Assembly: GCA_945873505.1 (NCBI GenBank)
Contig: CAMCDQ010000010.1
Location: forward strand, 1 to 53,136
DNA: 53,136 nucleotides
Direction of reading: 5' to 3'
Source: Chitinophaga pinensis
GTDB taxonomy: Bacteria > Bacteroidota > Bacteroidia > Flavobacteriales > Flavobacteriaceae
Shown here: piece by piece, positions 32,827-41,890 of the stretch
Layout of the letters: each line of letters begins with the position of its first letter
How positions within the stretch are numbered: position 1 is the stretch's first letter
Translations under genes and position numbers: made by a program
Notes under the pieces: generated by a model
Seen by the model: the letters and a program-made list of their open reading frames with translations, nothing else
What the model was told of the DNA's origin: nothing
The model's database searches: none

Positions 32827-33873
32827 CTAAGAATATTGTTTTTTATAATAGTTGGCATATTCGCCAGAAGTAACATTTTTGAGCCAGGTTTCATTGTTCA
32901 AATACCAATCTACGGTTCTCTCTAATCCTTGTTCGAAAGTCACAGAAGGCTTCCAACCCAATTCTTGATTTATTTTTGTAGCATCAATAGCATACCTCAA
33001 ATCGTGACCTGGACGGTCTTTTACATACGAAATTAAAGACTCTGATGTACCTGAAACACGTCCTAATTTGACATCCATAATTTGACAAAGTAATTTGACC
33101 AAATCTATATTTTGCCACTCATTGAAACCTCCAATATTATAGGTATCGTGATTTTTACCTTCATGAAATACCAAATCAATTGCCACCGCATGATCTTCTA
33201 CAAACAGCCAATCTCGGGTATATTTTCCATCACCGTAAACAGGCAACGGTTTGTTATTAATTATATTATTAATAAAAAGCGGAATTAATTTTTCAGGGAA
33301 ATGGTTTGGACCATAATTGTTAGAGCAATTCGTAATTACATAAGGCAAACCATACGTTTCGCCATAAGCTCTTACAAAATGATCGGAACTTGCTTTGGAA
33401 GCTGAATACGGTGAGTTTGGATCGTAAGCTGTAGTTTCGGTAAACAAGCCTTCAGCACCTAAACTTCCATATACCTCATCGGTACTAATATGATAAAATC
33501 GTTTCCCAGCTTCGTTACCCTTCCATTGTTTCCTAGCTGCATTTAACAAATTCATGGTTCCAATAACATTCGTTTTCACAAACGACAAAGGATCTTCTAT
33601 AGAACGATCAACATGTGATTCAGCCGCAAGATGCAAAATACCATCAAATTGATGGGCATCAAATAAAGTGGTTATGAATTGTTCGTCAACAATATCGCCT
33701 TTTATAAAAGTATAATTTGATTCCTTCTCAATGTCCGCAATGTTTTCTAAATTCCCTGCATAAGTCAAGGCATCCAAATTATAAATTTGATAGTTCGAAT
33801 ATTTAGTAACAAACCTTCGTACAACATGCGAACCTATAAATCCAGCGCCACCAGTAATGAGTATTTTCTTCAT
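32827..33873 (-). CDS. rfbB: dTDP-glucose 4,6-dehydratase
   Basis: RfbB makes dTDP-4-keto-6-deoxyglucose, the branch point for dTDP-rhamnose and related deoxysugars. The 348-aa SDR protein has GGAGFIGSH (8-16), the catalytic STDEVYG (Thr131, Asp132, Glu133) and Tyr156/Lys160 in YSASK. rfbA, rfbC and rfbD are not in the window, so the rest of the pathway must lie elsewhere or be absent. It closes the polysaccharide locus on its left side. Confidence 0.94.
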   Translation of the reverse strand: MKKILITGGAGFIGSHVVRRFVTKYSNYQIYNLDALTYAGNLENIADIEKESNYTFIKGDIVDEQFITTLFDAHQFDGILHLAAESHVDRSIEDPLSFVKTNVIGTMNLLNAARKQWKGNEAGKRFYHISTDEVYGSLGAEGLFTETTAYDPNSPYSASKASSDHFVRAYGETYGLPYVITNCSNNYGPNHFPEKLIPLFINNIINNKPLPVYGDGKYTRDWLFVEDHAVAIDLVFHEGKNHDTYNIGGFNEWQNIDLVKLLCQIMDVKLGRVSGTSESLISYVKDRPGHDLRYAIDATKINQELGWKPSVTFEQGLERTVDWYLNNETWLKNVTSGEYANYYKKQYS

Positions 33874-33904
33874 TTAATTATTCTATGATATTTGAATATA
33901 GTAT

Positions 33905-35296
33905 TTAACTTCCAATACATTGGTATACAAAACCAATATCCGTTAGTTTTTTTCTGTCTAAAACATTTCTACCATCAAAAACAAATGCTGGTTTTTGCAT
34001 GGCGTCGTATATTTTTTGCCAATTGTAAGTTTTAAATTCATCCCATTCAGTCAATATTGCAATAGCGTGGGCATTTTTACACGTTTCATAAGGCTCTTCA
34101 AAAACAGTGATTCCTTTTCTATTGGATTCTGAAGTTCGTGTTTCCAAATAATCCAAATCGGCTAAGATTTTTTTTTCGGAAACCTTAGGGTCAAAAATAG
34201 CAATGTTTGCTTGCTCGCTCAACAGTTGATCGGCTACATAAATAGCGGCCGATTCTCTAGTATCGTTGGTGTCTTTTTTGAAAGCCCAACCTAGAAAAGC
34301 GATTTTTTTACCAGAAATAGTATTGTAAAGCGTTGAGATAATATTTTTAGAAAACCTGTCTTTTTGATGGTCGTTCATAATAATAACTTGTTCCCAATAA
34401 TCTGCAACTTCATTCAAACCGAATGATTTTGATATATAAACCAAGTTTAAGATGTCTTTTTGAAAACAAGAACCTCCAAAACCAACAGAAGCCTTCAGGA
34501 ATTTAGAGCCAATTCTGCTATCCATTCCAATAGCTTTGGCTACTTCATTGATGTCTGCACCTGTTTTTTCACACAATTCTGACATTGCATTTATAGACGA
34601 TATCCGTTGTGCTAAAAAAGCGTTGGCAGTAAGTTTAGACAATTCCGACGACCATAAATTGGTAGTTAAAATTTGTGCTACAGGAACCCAATTCGAATAA
34701 ATAGAAACTAATTTTTGTATTGCAATTTGACCTTCTTCAGAAGTATCACCACCAATTAATACCCTGTCTGGATTTAATAAATCTTGAACTGCTGTTCCTT
34801 CTGCAAGAAATTCAGGATTGGAAAGTATCTGAAATTTAACGCCATTACCGGTTTTATCCAAGATGCTTTTTATAGCTTCCGCCGTTCGAACAGGCAACGT
34901 AGATTTTTCAACTACAATTTTATCGTTTTTAGCAATTTTGGCAATTTGTCTGGCGCAAAGTTCGATGTACTTTAAATCGGCAGCCATACCTTTTCCTGCG
35001 CCGTAGGTTTTTGTAGGGGTATTAACCGATATAAATATTATTTCAGCTTCATCAATAGCAGTTTCAACATCAGTAGAAAAAAATAAATTTCTACCTCTAG
35101 CTTCCTCAACAATGGCTCCTAATCCAGGCTCGTAAATTGGAATATTTTCAGAATTTGAATCATTCCATGCGGCTATTCTCTCTGCGTTTAAATCGACAAC
35201 AGTCACTTTTATATGTGGGCATTTTTGAGCAATTATAGCCATGGTAGGCCCACCAACATATCCTGCCCCAATGCAACAAATTTTAGTAATTTTCAT
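33905..35296 (-). CDS. ugd: UDP-glucose 6-dehydrogenase
   Basis: Ugd oxidises UDP-glucose to UDP-glucuronate. The 463-aa protein has NAD site [10 protein letters not shown] (8-17), Lys221, catalytic Cys277 in [10 protein letters not shown], and a nucleotide-binding C-terminal domain. The length and insert pattern resemble the eukaryote-like UGDH form rather than the about 390-aa bacterial type. It precedes rfbB by 31 nt and is probably in its operon. It suggests a uronic acid in the surface glycan, which is inference. Confidence 0.92.
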   Translation of the reverse strand: MKITKICCIGAGYVGGPTMAIIAQKCPHIKVTVVDLNAERIAAWNDSNSENIPIYEPGLGAIVEEARGRNLFFSTDVETAIDEAEIIFISVNTPTKTYGAGKGMAADLKYIELCARQIAKIAKNDKIVVEKSTLPVRTAEAIKSILDKTGNGVKFQILSNPEFLAEGTAVQDLLNPDRVLIGGDTSEEGQIAIQKLVSIYSNWVPVAQILTTNLWSSELSKLTANAFLAQRISSINAMSELCEKTGADINEVAKAIGMDSRIGSKFLKASVGFGGSCFQKDILNLVYISKSFGLNEVADYWEQVIIMNDHQKDRFSKNIISTLYNTISGKKIAFLGWAFKKDTNDTRESAAIYVADQLLSEQANIAIFDPKVSEKKILADLDYLETRTSESNRKGITVFEEPYETCKNAHAIAILTEWDEFKTYNWQKIYDAMQKPAFVFDGRNVLDRKKLTDIGFVYQCIGS

Positions 35297-35362
35297 CTAT
35301 TGTTGTTCTTTTTTATTTTAATACTGTATTACTATTTTAATCAAGAATTGAAATTCAACTCT

Positions 35363-35983
35363 TTACTTGTTGTTAAAGGTGTTCTCAAAAGGAATTCTTT
35401 GCAAAATACTTCTCCCTAAGGTAACCTCGTCTGCATATTCCAATTCATCTCCTACAGAAATTCCTCTTGCAATAGTCGAGGTAACAATAGTGTACTCTTT
35501 AATTTGCTTATATATGTAGAAATTAGTGGTATCGCCTTCCATCGTGGAGCTTAACGCAAAGATCAATTCTTCTACCGATCCTGATTTAACCTTTTCAACC
35601 AAAGAGCTGATCTTTAACTGACTTGGTCCGACTCCATCCATTGGAGAAATCTTCCCTCCTAAAACGTGATAAATCCCTCTATATTGTCCTGTATTTTCAA
35701 TTGCCATAACATCTCGAACATCCTCAACAACACATATTATTTGGTGATTCCTTTTTGCATTAGAACAAATTTCACAACGGGTTACATCCGAAATATTGTT
35801 GCAACTCTCACAAAACTGAATATTCTCGCGCATAGTTGTCAACGACTGTGACAAAAACAAGGTTTGCTCCTTGGGTTGCTTTAACAAATGCAGCACTAAT
35901 CTCAAAGCAGTACGCTTACCAATTCCTGGCAACTGAGCCATTTCGTTTACTGCTACCTCTAAGAGTTTTGATGAAAATTCCAT
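35363..35983 (-). CDS. recR: Recombination protein RecR
   Basis: RecR works with RecF and RecO in RecA loading at gaps. The 206-aa protein has a helix-hairpin-helix LPGIGKRTA (18-26), the zinc finger Cys58, Cys61, Cys70, Cys73, and a Toprim domain starting [12 protein letters not shown]. It is a housekeeping gene sitting between ugd and the PglF-like gene inside the polysaccharide region. The 130-nt gap upstream shows no recognised element. Confidence 0.95.
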   Translation of the reverse strand: MEFSSKLLEVAVNEMAQLPGIGKRTALRLVLHLLKQPKEQTLFLSQSLTTMRENIQFCESCNNISDVTRCEICSNAKRNHQIICVVEDVRDVMAIENTGQYRGIYHVLGGKISPMDGVGPSQLKISSLVEKVKSGSVEELIFALSSTMEGDTTNFYIYKQIKEYTIVTSTIARGISVGDELEYADEVTLGRSILQRIPFENTFNNK

Positions 35984-36113
35984 GTTGCAAATGTACTAAA
36001 TTTATCACTAAACAAGATTTACGCTTTATTGGAGATACTAAAGAAAATAGAACTGCAATGGCTGTGACAAAAGTAAATAGTCTACTAAATTGTAATTTTA
36101 ATTGGTATTAAAT

Positions 36114-38060
36114 TTAATTATCCAATTGTTCGAATTGCGAATTCATACTAACAAATTCAGGTACCAATTCTTTCATTTTCAGAACCAATTCAATTTTACT
36201 ATTATTATTAGCGATCGCAATTAATTCTTCAATTTGAGTAAAAAATTCTCCATAATCCGAGTAGCTGTCTTTTACAATCATAATTTTATTGTTGTGGGTA
36301 GGAACAGTTTTGGAATTATCATTTAAAAGTTCTTCATATAATTTTTCACCAGGACGCAATCCTACGGTTTGAATTTCAATGTCTCTTTCAGGCATTAAAC
36401 CTGCTAAACGAATCATTTTTCTGGCCAAGTCGATAATTTTAACTGGTTCCCCCATATCAAATATAAATATTTCCCCTCCATTACCCATAGCACCGGCTTC
36501 GAGTACCAATTGACAAGCTTCAGGAATGGTCATAAAATATCGAATAATATCGGGATGGGTAATCGTTATAGGTCCTCCATTTTGAATTTGTTGCTTAAAT
36601 AATGGAACTACCGATCCGTTGGAGCCCAACACATTTCCAAATCGGGTAATAATAAATTTAATAGCGCTATTGTTATTTTTCGCTTTAAAACTCAACCCTT
36701 GAATGTATATTTCGGCAATTCTTTTGCTTGCCCCCATTACATTGCTCGGATTTACCGCTTTATCTGTTGATATAAATACGAAATTTTTCACTCCGAATTC
36801 AACTGACAAATCAGCAACATTCATCGTCCCTTTCACATTGGCAAATATAGCCTGAGCCGGATTTTCTTCCATCATAGGAACATGCTTGTAAGCAGCGGCA
36901 TGGTACACTACTTCAGGTTTATAATTGATAAAAACCTCTTTTAGCATTTTTTTATTTCGAATGTCACTAATGATAGTAGTGATTTTGGTATCCGAAATTA
37001 ATTTTTCCAATTCAGCTCTTAATAAATGTAATGGCGTTTCGGCTTGGTCTAATATTATAATTGTATTTGGGTTAAAACCAATGATTTGTAGGGCCAACTC
37101 ACTTCCTATCGATCCCGCAGCTCCTGTGATTAAAACGGTTTTATTTAAAATTTGATTGGATATTGGTTCTTGATCCAATGATATTACATTTCTATTCAAT
37201 AAATCTTCTATTTTAAACTCAATTACCTTTTTAGATATGGCTTCCGGGTTTTCCCAATCGGAAATGGTACTCGAATTGTAAACTTTAATATTAAAATCCA
37301 AACAATCTTCTACAATGTTAAATTTTTCAGGATTAGAAAGACTATTGTCCGATAAAATTAAAACTTGAGCATTCAAAGATCTCAATACTACAGAAACTCT
37401 CTTTTTTGAATTTAGAATAGGAATATCCAATATCCTCTTGGAAGCATCTATATTTTTTTTATCAATAAATCCAACAATTTGAAACCTTTTGTTTTTTTCA
37501 GATTGTAAAGCGGTAACCACGGAGATTGCATTGGCATCAGTCCCAAAAACTACAGCTTTAAGCAAATCATTCTTTTTTACTACTGAACTTAAATTATCAA
37601 AAATAAATTTAATTAAAATCCGAAATAAAAATAAAAATAAAAATGTAAAAATAAAATTTATTAACAATGAAGGCAATAAGTATATTTTTTTTCCAATTGC
37701 AAAATAAGTACTATAGTTTATTACTATTAAAACAAAACAGGAGCATGCTGTAGCATAAAACAATTTTAAAGCATCAATAAATGTGGAAAGTCGCAAAATT
37801 CCCGAATACGTTTTAAATACTAAAAAGAAAATGAAATTCACAAAAATTATTATGCTATATCTAGTAGGGATATCCAGAGTGGTGTAGAACGTTACTCTGA
37901 GACTACGAAGAAATGAAAAACAGAGTATGGAAGCGAAAATTGCCAAAAAAACATCTATAAATAAAATGATTAGCCTAGGCATATAATTCAAATTATATAA
38001 GTAGAGTTTTGTTTTAGTGTAAAAAGCTGATATAGTTTTATTCATATTTTTAATTAGCAT
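36114..38060 (-). CDS. Membrane UDP-sugar 4,6-dehydratase (PglF/CapD/FlaA1 type)
   Basis: The 648-aa protein has four N-terminal membrane helices (about 27-155), a small nucleotide-binding region (168-240), and a C-terminal SDR domain with TGAAGSIGSE (312-321), STDK (431-434), and MGASK (Met442, Lys446), where Met replaces the usual catalytic Tyr. That Met is typical of PglF/FlaA1-type UDP-GlcNAc 4,6-dehydratases. Product: UDP-2-acetamido-4-keto-2,4,6-trideoxy-glucose, the substrate for the PglE-like aminotransferase at 40.2 kb. An alternative ATG lies at 38045 (MNKTISAF). Confidence 0.9.
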   Translation of the reverse strand: MLIKNMNKTISAFYTKTKLYLYNLNYMPRLIILFIDVFLAIFASILCFSFLRSLRVTFYTTLDIPTRYSIIIFVNFIFFLVFKTYSGILRLSTFIDALKLFYATACSCFVLIVINYSTYFAIGKKIYLLPSLLINFIFTFLFLFLFRILIKFIFDNLSSVVKKNDLLKAVVFGTDANAISVVTALQSEKNKRFQIVGFIDKKNIDASKRILDIPILNSKKRVSVVLRSLNAQVLILSDNSLSNPEKFNIVEDCLDFNIKVYNSSTISDWENPEAISKKVIEFKIEDLLNRNVISLDQEPISNQILNKTVLITGAAGSIGSELALQIIGFNPNTIIILDQAETPLHLLRAELEKLISDTKITTIISDIRNKKMLKEVFINYKPEVVYHAAAYKHVPMMEENPAQAIFANVKGTMNVADLSVEFGVKNFVFISTDKAVNPSNVMGASKRIAEIYIQGLSFKAKNNNSAIKFIITRFGNVLGSNGSVVPLFKQQIQNGGPITITHPDIIRYFMTIPEACQLVLEAGAMGNGGEIFIFDMGEPVKIIDLARKMIRLAGLMPERDIEIQTVGLRPGEKLYEELLNDNSKTVPTHNNKIMIVKDSYSDYGEFFTQIEELIAIANNNSKIELVLKMKELVPEFVSMNSQFEQLDN

Positions 38061-38232
38061 TTAATTACTTTTAATTGGTTTGAAAATACAAAAATAATAT
38101 TTTATTTTGATTTGAATTATTTAACTACTAAAAATTATTTTAAGTTGTTAATTTGTTTTTTATCGTAGGTTTTTATTATGTAACAGTCTGTTAAAAAAAT
38201 AGAAGTTCAAAAAGCAAAGACGTGTAATTTAA

Positions 38233-38784
38233 TTAATTTCTAAATAGTGTTTTCCAAATTATCTCAATGTCCCCAAATAAAGAATGATTGTAATAATACG
38301 TTAAATTCATTTTGACTTTATCCGGGAAAATTGCGGTATCATTATATACTAATGGATATTCTTGCTGTGCTAGTAGGACATCTTCATTGGCATATTTTAT
38401 ACTGGCCAAACTGGTTATACCCGGTTTTAATTCTAGGATTTTTCTGTCTTCCCCTTGCAATAGATCATAATACCCTGCTATATCAGGTCGTGGTCCTACA
38501 AAACTCATGTTTCCTATGAGGATGTTCCACAACTGCGGCAGCTCATCCAATTTAGAATTTCGCAGCAACACCCCGATTGTAGAAATTGGTTTTTCTGTTG
38601 AACGACCGAAGGTTCGGATTTTGTAAATGGTAAAGGGAATACCGAATTGACCTATTCTTTTTTGGGAGAAGATTCCGTTTTGTTGGGTATCAATGGCGGC
38701 GATAGTATAGAGTACTACTAAAAGTGGTAAAGTGAGTAGTAGCCCGAGGGTTGCAAAAAAAAGATCAAAAAGACGTTTTGGCAT
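38233..38784 (-). CDS. Short monotopic phosphoglycosyltransferase (sugar transferase)
   Basis: The 183-aa protein has one N-terminal membrane segment (about 9-30), the QKRIG segment, the catalytic Asp-Glu in LDELPQL and the conserved FVGPRPD. It belongs to the bacterial sugar transferase family that moves a phospho-sugar to undecaprenyl phosphate. Its C-terminus (GITSLASIKYANEDV) lacks the GWAQVNGR motif found in the second transferase at 50.6 kb. The two probably differ in substrate or in timing. It precedes the PglF-like gene with a 172-nt gap. Confidence 0.88.
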   Translation of the reverse strand: MPKRLFDLFFATLGLLLTLPLLVVLYTIAAIDTQQNGIFSQKRIGQFGIPFTIYKIRTFGRSTEKPISTIGVLLRNSKLDELPQLWNILIGNMSFVGPRPDIAGYYDLLQGEDRKILELKPGITSLASIKYANEDVLLAQQEYPLVYNDTAIFPDKVKMNLTYYYNHSLFGDIEIIWKTLFRN

Positions 38785-38810
38785 TATGGAGAATTAATTT
38801 GGAGATTTGA

Positions 38811-38940
38811 AGATTAATTTAACCGCAAAGAACGCAAAGTTTTTCGCAAAGAACATTTTTGAAGTGTGGATTTGGTTATTTGGTTATTTGGATAACCGTG
38901 ATTTAATATATTTCAACAAATAACGATTAAACAGTCAAAC
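38811..38940. repeat. 130-bp direct repeat, copy 1
   Basis: It starts AGATTAATTTAACCGCAAAG and ends AACAGTCAAAC, and is about 96% identical to copy 2 at 39661-39789 (four substitutions and one indel by eye). It contains the palindrome GGTTAT-TTGG-ATAACC (38882-38897). The two copies bracket the DUF3575 gene. No open frame is credible. Confidence 0.85.
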
Positions 38941-39007
38941 GAATTAACTTTTTTTTAAAAAAAACCAACAACCGATAAGCAACAACTTACAACGAACAAC
39001 GTTCCTT

Positions 39008-39568
39008 TTAATTCAGGCGATAAGAAACCATAAATCCTAATCGGTAGGGGATCAATTCGCCACTTTTGTTCCATTGGGAGGCTTTATCGTATCTGATATT
39101 GGTGTCTAGGTAATAGCCTTTGTAAAAACCTTGACTGCTACCGCCCCCTAGAAAACAATCTAAGACTACTTTTTCGTTGATTTTTTTCTGATAGCCTATG
39201 GTAGCTCCAACTACATAGCCAAAACCTTTTTGATATGAATTGGTATTTAAATAATTCCATTTTTGAAAATTAAAAATGGTAGCCCCAATATGACCTCCTA
39301 TATAAAATCCGTTGTGCTTTTCTTGAAAATGATAGCGGTACTCGGGAATAAAAATATAAAATTCAAAGGGTTTGCCATTTATGGATTTCCAAAAAGAAGC
39401 CGTAATATCGAATTGAAAAGTTGACTTGGCGCCGATACTGGTTTCTATTCCTATGCTAGGGACTGTCAACAAGGTAGAAAGTGCATTTACTTTACCATAG
39501 GTTTGAGCAAAAGTAAAACATTGAAAAAAAAGAAAGAAAACTAGGGATAGAATACTGTTTTTTTTCAT
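39008..39568 (-). CDS. DUF3575 outer-membrane beta-barrel protein
   Basis: The 186-aa protein has a signal peptide (cleavage after TFAQ, near residue 22) and alternating beta strands ending in the aromatic-flanked SYRLN, as in eight-stranded outer-membrane barrels. Segments such as FIPEYRYHF and FYIGGHIGATIF match DUF3575. It lies inside the polysaccharide locus but is bracketed by direct repeats, so it may be a recent arrival there. Function is unknown. Confidence 0.82.
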   Translation of the reverse strand: MKKNSILSLVFFLFFQCFTFAQTYGKVNALSTLLTVPSIGIETSIGAKSTFQFDITASFWKSINGKPFEFYIFIPEYRYHFQEKHNGFYIGGHIGATIFNFQKWNYLNTNSYQKGFGYVVGATIGYQKKINEKVVLDCFLGGGSSQGFYKGYYLDTNIRYDKASQWNKSGELIPYRLGFMVSYRLN

Positions 39569-39660
39569 GCTTTTATTGAAATTGGGGTTCGGTTTGAATG
39601 GCTATTTTGTAATTGTGTGATGAAGTAATCTGTAATTAATTTAAGGATTGAATGGTTTAT

Positions 39661-39789
39661 AGATTAATTAACCGCAAAGGCCGCAAAGTTTTTCGCAAAG
39701 AACATTTTTGAAGTGTGGATTTGGTTATTCGGTTATTTGGATAACCGTGATTTAATATATTTCAACAAATAACGATTAAACAGTTAAAC
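39661..39789. repeat. 130-bp direct repeat, copy 2
   Basis: Near-identical to copy 1 with the same orientation. A further fragment of the same unit, AAAAGTGGATTTGGTTATTT followed by GGTTATTGG, lies at 40069-40100. AACCGCAAAG-type words and GGTTATTTGG-type words are shared with other gaps in the window. Confidence 0.85.
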
Positions 39790-40210
39790 TTTTCAACTTT
39801 TTCAACTTACAACCTATAACATTCAACTTCCTCAATCTAGACCTTATTGTTGTTTTCCTTTACTTTTTTCCCTTGATGGTAAAAAGTAACAAAAAAGATC
39901 AAGCCTGCACCCTCTTATCTTGAAAACTACCTCGGCAATCTCTCCGCGACCGAAGTCGCGCGTCGTACCTCCTTGCTATGATGGTCACTGCCGTTCTTTT
40001 CTTCGTTGTTTTCTATCGATAATACTGTGAGGGCGATTGGAGAAGTGGCCGACATTAACGAACTTTTTTAAAAGTGGATTTGGTTATTTGGTTATTGGTT
40101 TACGGGAACATACAAGCATCTCAACTTACAAACCTACAACTTATAACTTACAACTAAAGACTTCGTCTATTATCTATTGGTCTATTATCTTTTATCTCAA
40201 CAAACATCGG
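39790..40210. other. Non-coding composite of repeat-like words, including a G+C-rich segment
   Basis: No gene is credible here. From left to right it holds CAACTTACAAC-type words; an inverted TTACTTTTT/AAAAAGTAA pair around CCCTTGATGG (about 39858-39890); a G+C-rich stretch (39925-39990) with a perfect hairpin CGCGAC-CGAA-GTCGCG (39945-39960); a partial third copy of the 130-bp unit (40069-40100); CAACTTACAAAC words again; and a GTCTATTATCTTTTATCTC tract like the one downstream of ffh. It looks like an accumulation of several intergenic repeat families. Confidence 0.6.
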
Positions 40211-41356
40211 TCAACGGTTAACGAACACGCTCTTAATCACCGCAGCGATTCTTTCGCGATCTTCATCGGTAAGATTTGAACCCGAAGGCAAACACAATCC
40301 GTTTTCAAATAAATTTTGGGCTACGTTACTGCCGTAATACGGATAGGTTGAAAAAATGGGCTGTAAATGCATGGGTTTCCATAATGGGCGGGATTCGATA
40401 TTTTCAGCTTCTAAGGATAAACGAAGTGTTTCTCGTGTGATGCCTTTAGTTTTATTTTTGTCTATAGTAATGGCACTCAACCAATAATTGGCAAAATAAT
40501 CGGCATTTGGAGAAGAAAACACGTCAACTCCTTCAATCTCTGCAAATACTTTTACATAAAAATCGTGCATTTGTCTTCTTAAAGCAACATGTTGGTCTAA
40601 GACTTCCATTTGACCTCTTCCAATACCTGCACAAATGTTACTCATTCTGTAATTATAACCAATTTCACTATGTTGGTAATGTGGCGCGTTGTCTCTTGAT
40701 TGTGTAGCATAGAAAATGGCTTTGTCTTTTAGTGCTGCCGTTTTTGTTACTATAGCTCCGCCACCCGAAGTGGTAATGATTTTATTGCCGTTGAATGACA
40801 AAACGCCAATATCGCCAAACGTGCCGCATTTTTGCCCTTTGTAGGAACTGCCTAATGCTTCTGCGCTATCTTCAAGAATTGGAATTTGATACGTATCTGC
40901 TACGACTCTGATTGCTTCAATTTGATATGGCACGCCGTATAAATGTACCGCAATAATTGCTTTTGGTTTTTTTCCCTTTTTTATTCCGTCAATAATTGCT
41001 GCTTCTAATGCAATCGGACAAAGGTTCCAAGTTTGTGCCTCGCTATCTGTAAAAACAGGTGTGGCGCCAAGATATAAAATTGGATTTGCCGATGCCGAAA
41101 AAGTAAAACTCTGGCACAATACTTCATCACCGGCTTGCACGCCTAACAAAATCAAACCTAAATGTATCGCAGCTGTTCCTGAACTTAATGCGCCTACATT
41201 GACTTGATTACCTAAATAGTTTTCTAGGTCGTGCTCAAAACCTGTAACGTTAGGGCCCAAAGGTGCTATCCAATTGGCATCAAAAGCTTCTTGGATGTAA
41301 TTTTGTTCGGTTCCTCCCATGTGGGGAGAAGAAAGCCAGATTTTATTTTGTGTCAT
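40211..41356 (-). CDS. DegT/DnrJ/EryC1/StrS sugar aminotransferase, PglE-like
   Basis: The 381-aa PLP enzyme has SSGTAAIHLGL (58-68), PLP-contact EDSAEALG (162-169) and Schiff-base Lys192 in FNGNKIITTSGGG. The N-terminus KIWLSSPHMGGTE and overall sequence match PglE-type enzymes that aminate UDP-4-keto-6-deoxy-HexNAc at C4. With the PglF-like dehydratase this gives a UDP-2-acetamido-4-amino-2,4,6-trideoxyhexose. A diverged, truncated copy of its first 28 codons lies at 43.6 kb next to the acyltransferase, the usual place for this gene. It has its own promoter box. Confidence 0.93.
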   Translation of the reverse strand: MTQNKIWLSSPHMGGTEQNYIQEAFDANWIAPLGPNVTGFEHDLENYLGNQVNVGALSSGTAAIHLGLILLGVQAGDEVLCQSFTFSASANPILYLGATPVFTDSEAQTWNLCPIALEAAIIDGIKKGKKPKAIIAVHLYGVPYQIEAIRVVADTYQIPILEDSAEALGSSYKGQKCGTFGDIGVLSFNGNKIITTSGGGAIVTKTAALKDKAIFYATQSRDNAPHYQHSEIGYNYRMSNICAGIGRGQMEVLDQHVALRRQMHDFYVKVFAEIEGVDVFSSPNADYFANYWLSAITIDKNKTKGITRETLRLSLEAENIESRPLWKPMHLQPIFSTYPYYGSNVAQNLFENGLCLPSGSNLTDEDRERIAAVIKSVFVNR

Positions 41357-41445
41357 TATATATTTACTCCAATTTCTTTTTAGTAATCACAAGGTTACCA
41401 TAAAAATTACCCACTATAGCACCCAAATTTGTTTGTTTCAGTATA

Positions 41446-41453
41446 CAAATATA
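41446..41453 (-). promoter_or_regulatory. -7 box upstream of the PglE-like gene
   Basis: On the minus strand TATATTTG is a perfect -7 box, about 90 nt before the ATG. A separate promoter would let the aminotransferase be expressed despite the interruption of the operon by the AbiE module. No TTTG is found at exactly 19 nt. Confidence 0.4.
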
Positions 41454-41543
41454 TTTACTTTTTGTATAGTTTTCTAAACAAAATTGGTTTACCTATTTAG
41501 ATACGTTATCCGTAATTTGTACTTCTTAAATTATAAATTCTGG

Positions 41544-41804
41544 TTACACTCCCAAAACAGCCAACGAAATCACATTGATTCCATCGGGTCGACGATAACT
41601 CATGCCGGTTCCTGTAATAATATTTAGTGATTTGGGCAATTCCATTTTTTCAGTGTCAATATTTTCTGCAAACCTTTTAAAATTTTTAGCAGCTTCATCA
41701 ATAAAACCAACGCCTACTTTTATTTCAAATGCAGCAGAATCTCCGTTGCGTTTCTGAACAATGGCATCTACCTCATAACCATAAGAATTATTGTAGTGGA
41801 CCAC
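41544..41804 (-). pseudogene. C-terminal fragment of a DUF4143-type AAA ATPase
   Basis: The 86 residues contain GYEVDAIVQKRNGD, AFEIKVGVGF, EEAAKNFKRF-like DEAAKNFKRF and NIITGTGMSYRRPDG, which match the C-terminal nuclease-like DUF4143 end of prokaryotic AAA ATPases of about 400 aa. The ATPase part and most of DUF4143 are missing, so this is a remnant. It lies just downstream of the AbiE genes and marks the edge of foreign DNA. Confidence 0.75.
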
Positions 41805-41827
41805 ACTAATTGCAAGGTGTTTTATTA

Positions 41828-41883
41828 TTGATTATCAGTTCGTTAAGTTTTAATTGCGCACTATGTAAATTGTTGATAATCAG
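41828..41883. repeat. Pair of TTGATNATCAG palindromes downstream of the AbiEii gene
   Basis: TTGATTATCAG and TTGATAATCAG begin 45 bp apart (41828 and 41873). Each contains a 9-bp palindrome TGATNATCA. They lie between the AbiEii stop and the DUF4143 fragment. They may be operator remnants or breakpoint sequences; no protein is known to bind them. Confidence 0.4.
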
Positions 41884-41890
41884 CGTAAAC

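Noticed and set aside
35836..36111. 91-aa plus-strand frame overlapping the start of recR
   Set aside because: Most of it is antisense to recR; the rest is AT-rich spacer.
40037..40279. 80-aa plus-strand frame between DUF3575 and the aminotransferase
   Set aside because: Encoded by repeat words (GGTTATTTGG, CAACTTACAAAC) and overlaps the aminotransferase stop; not protein-like.
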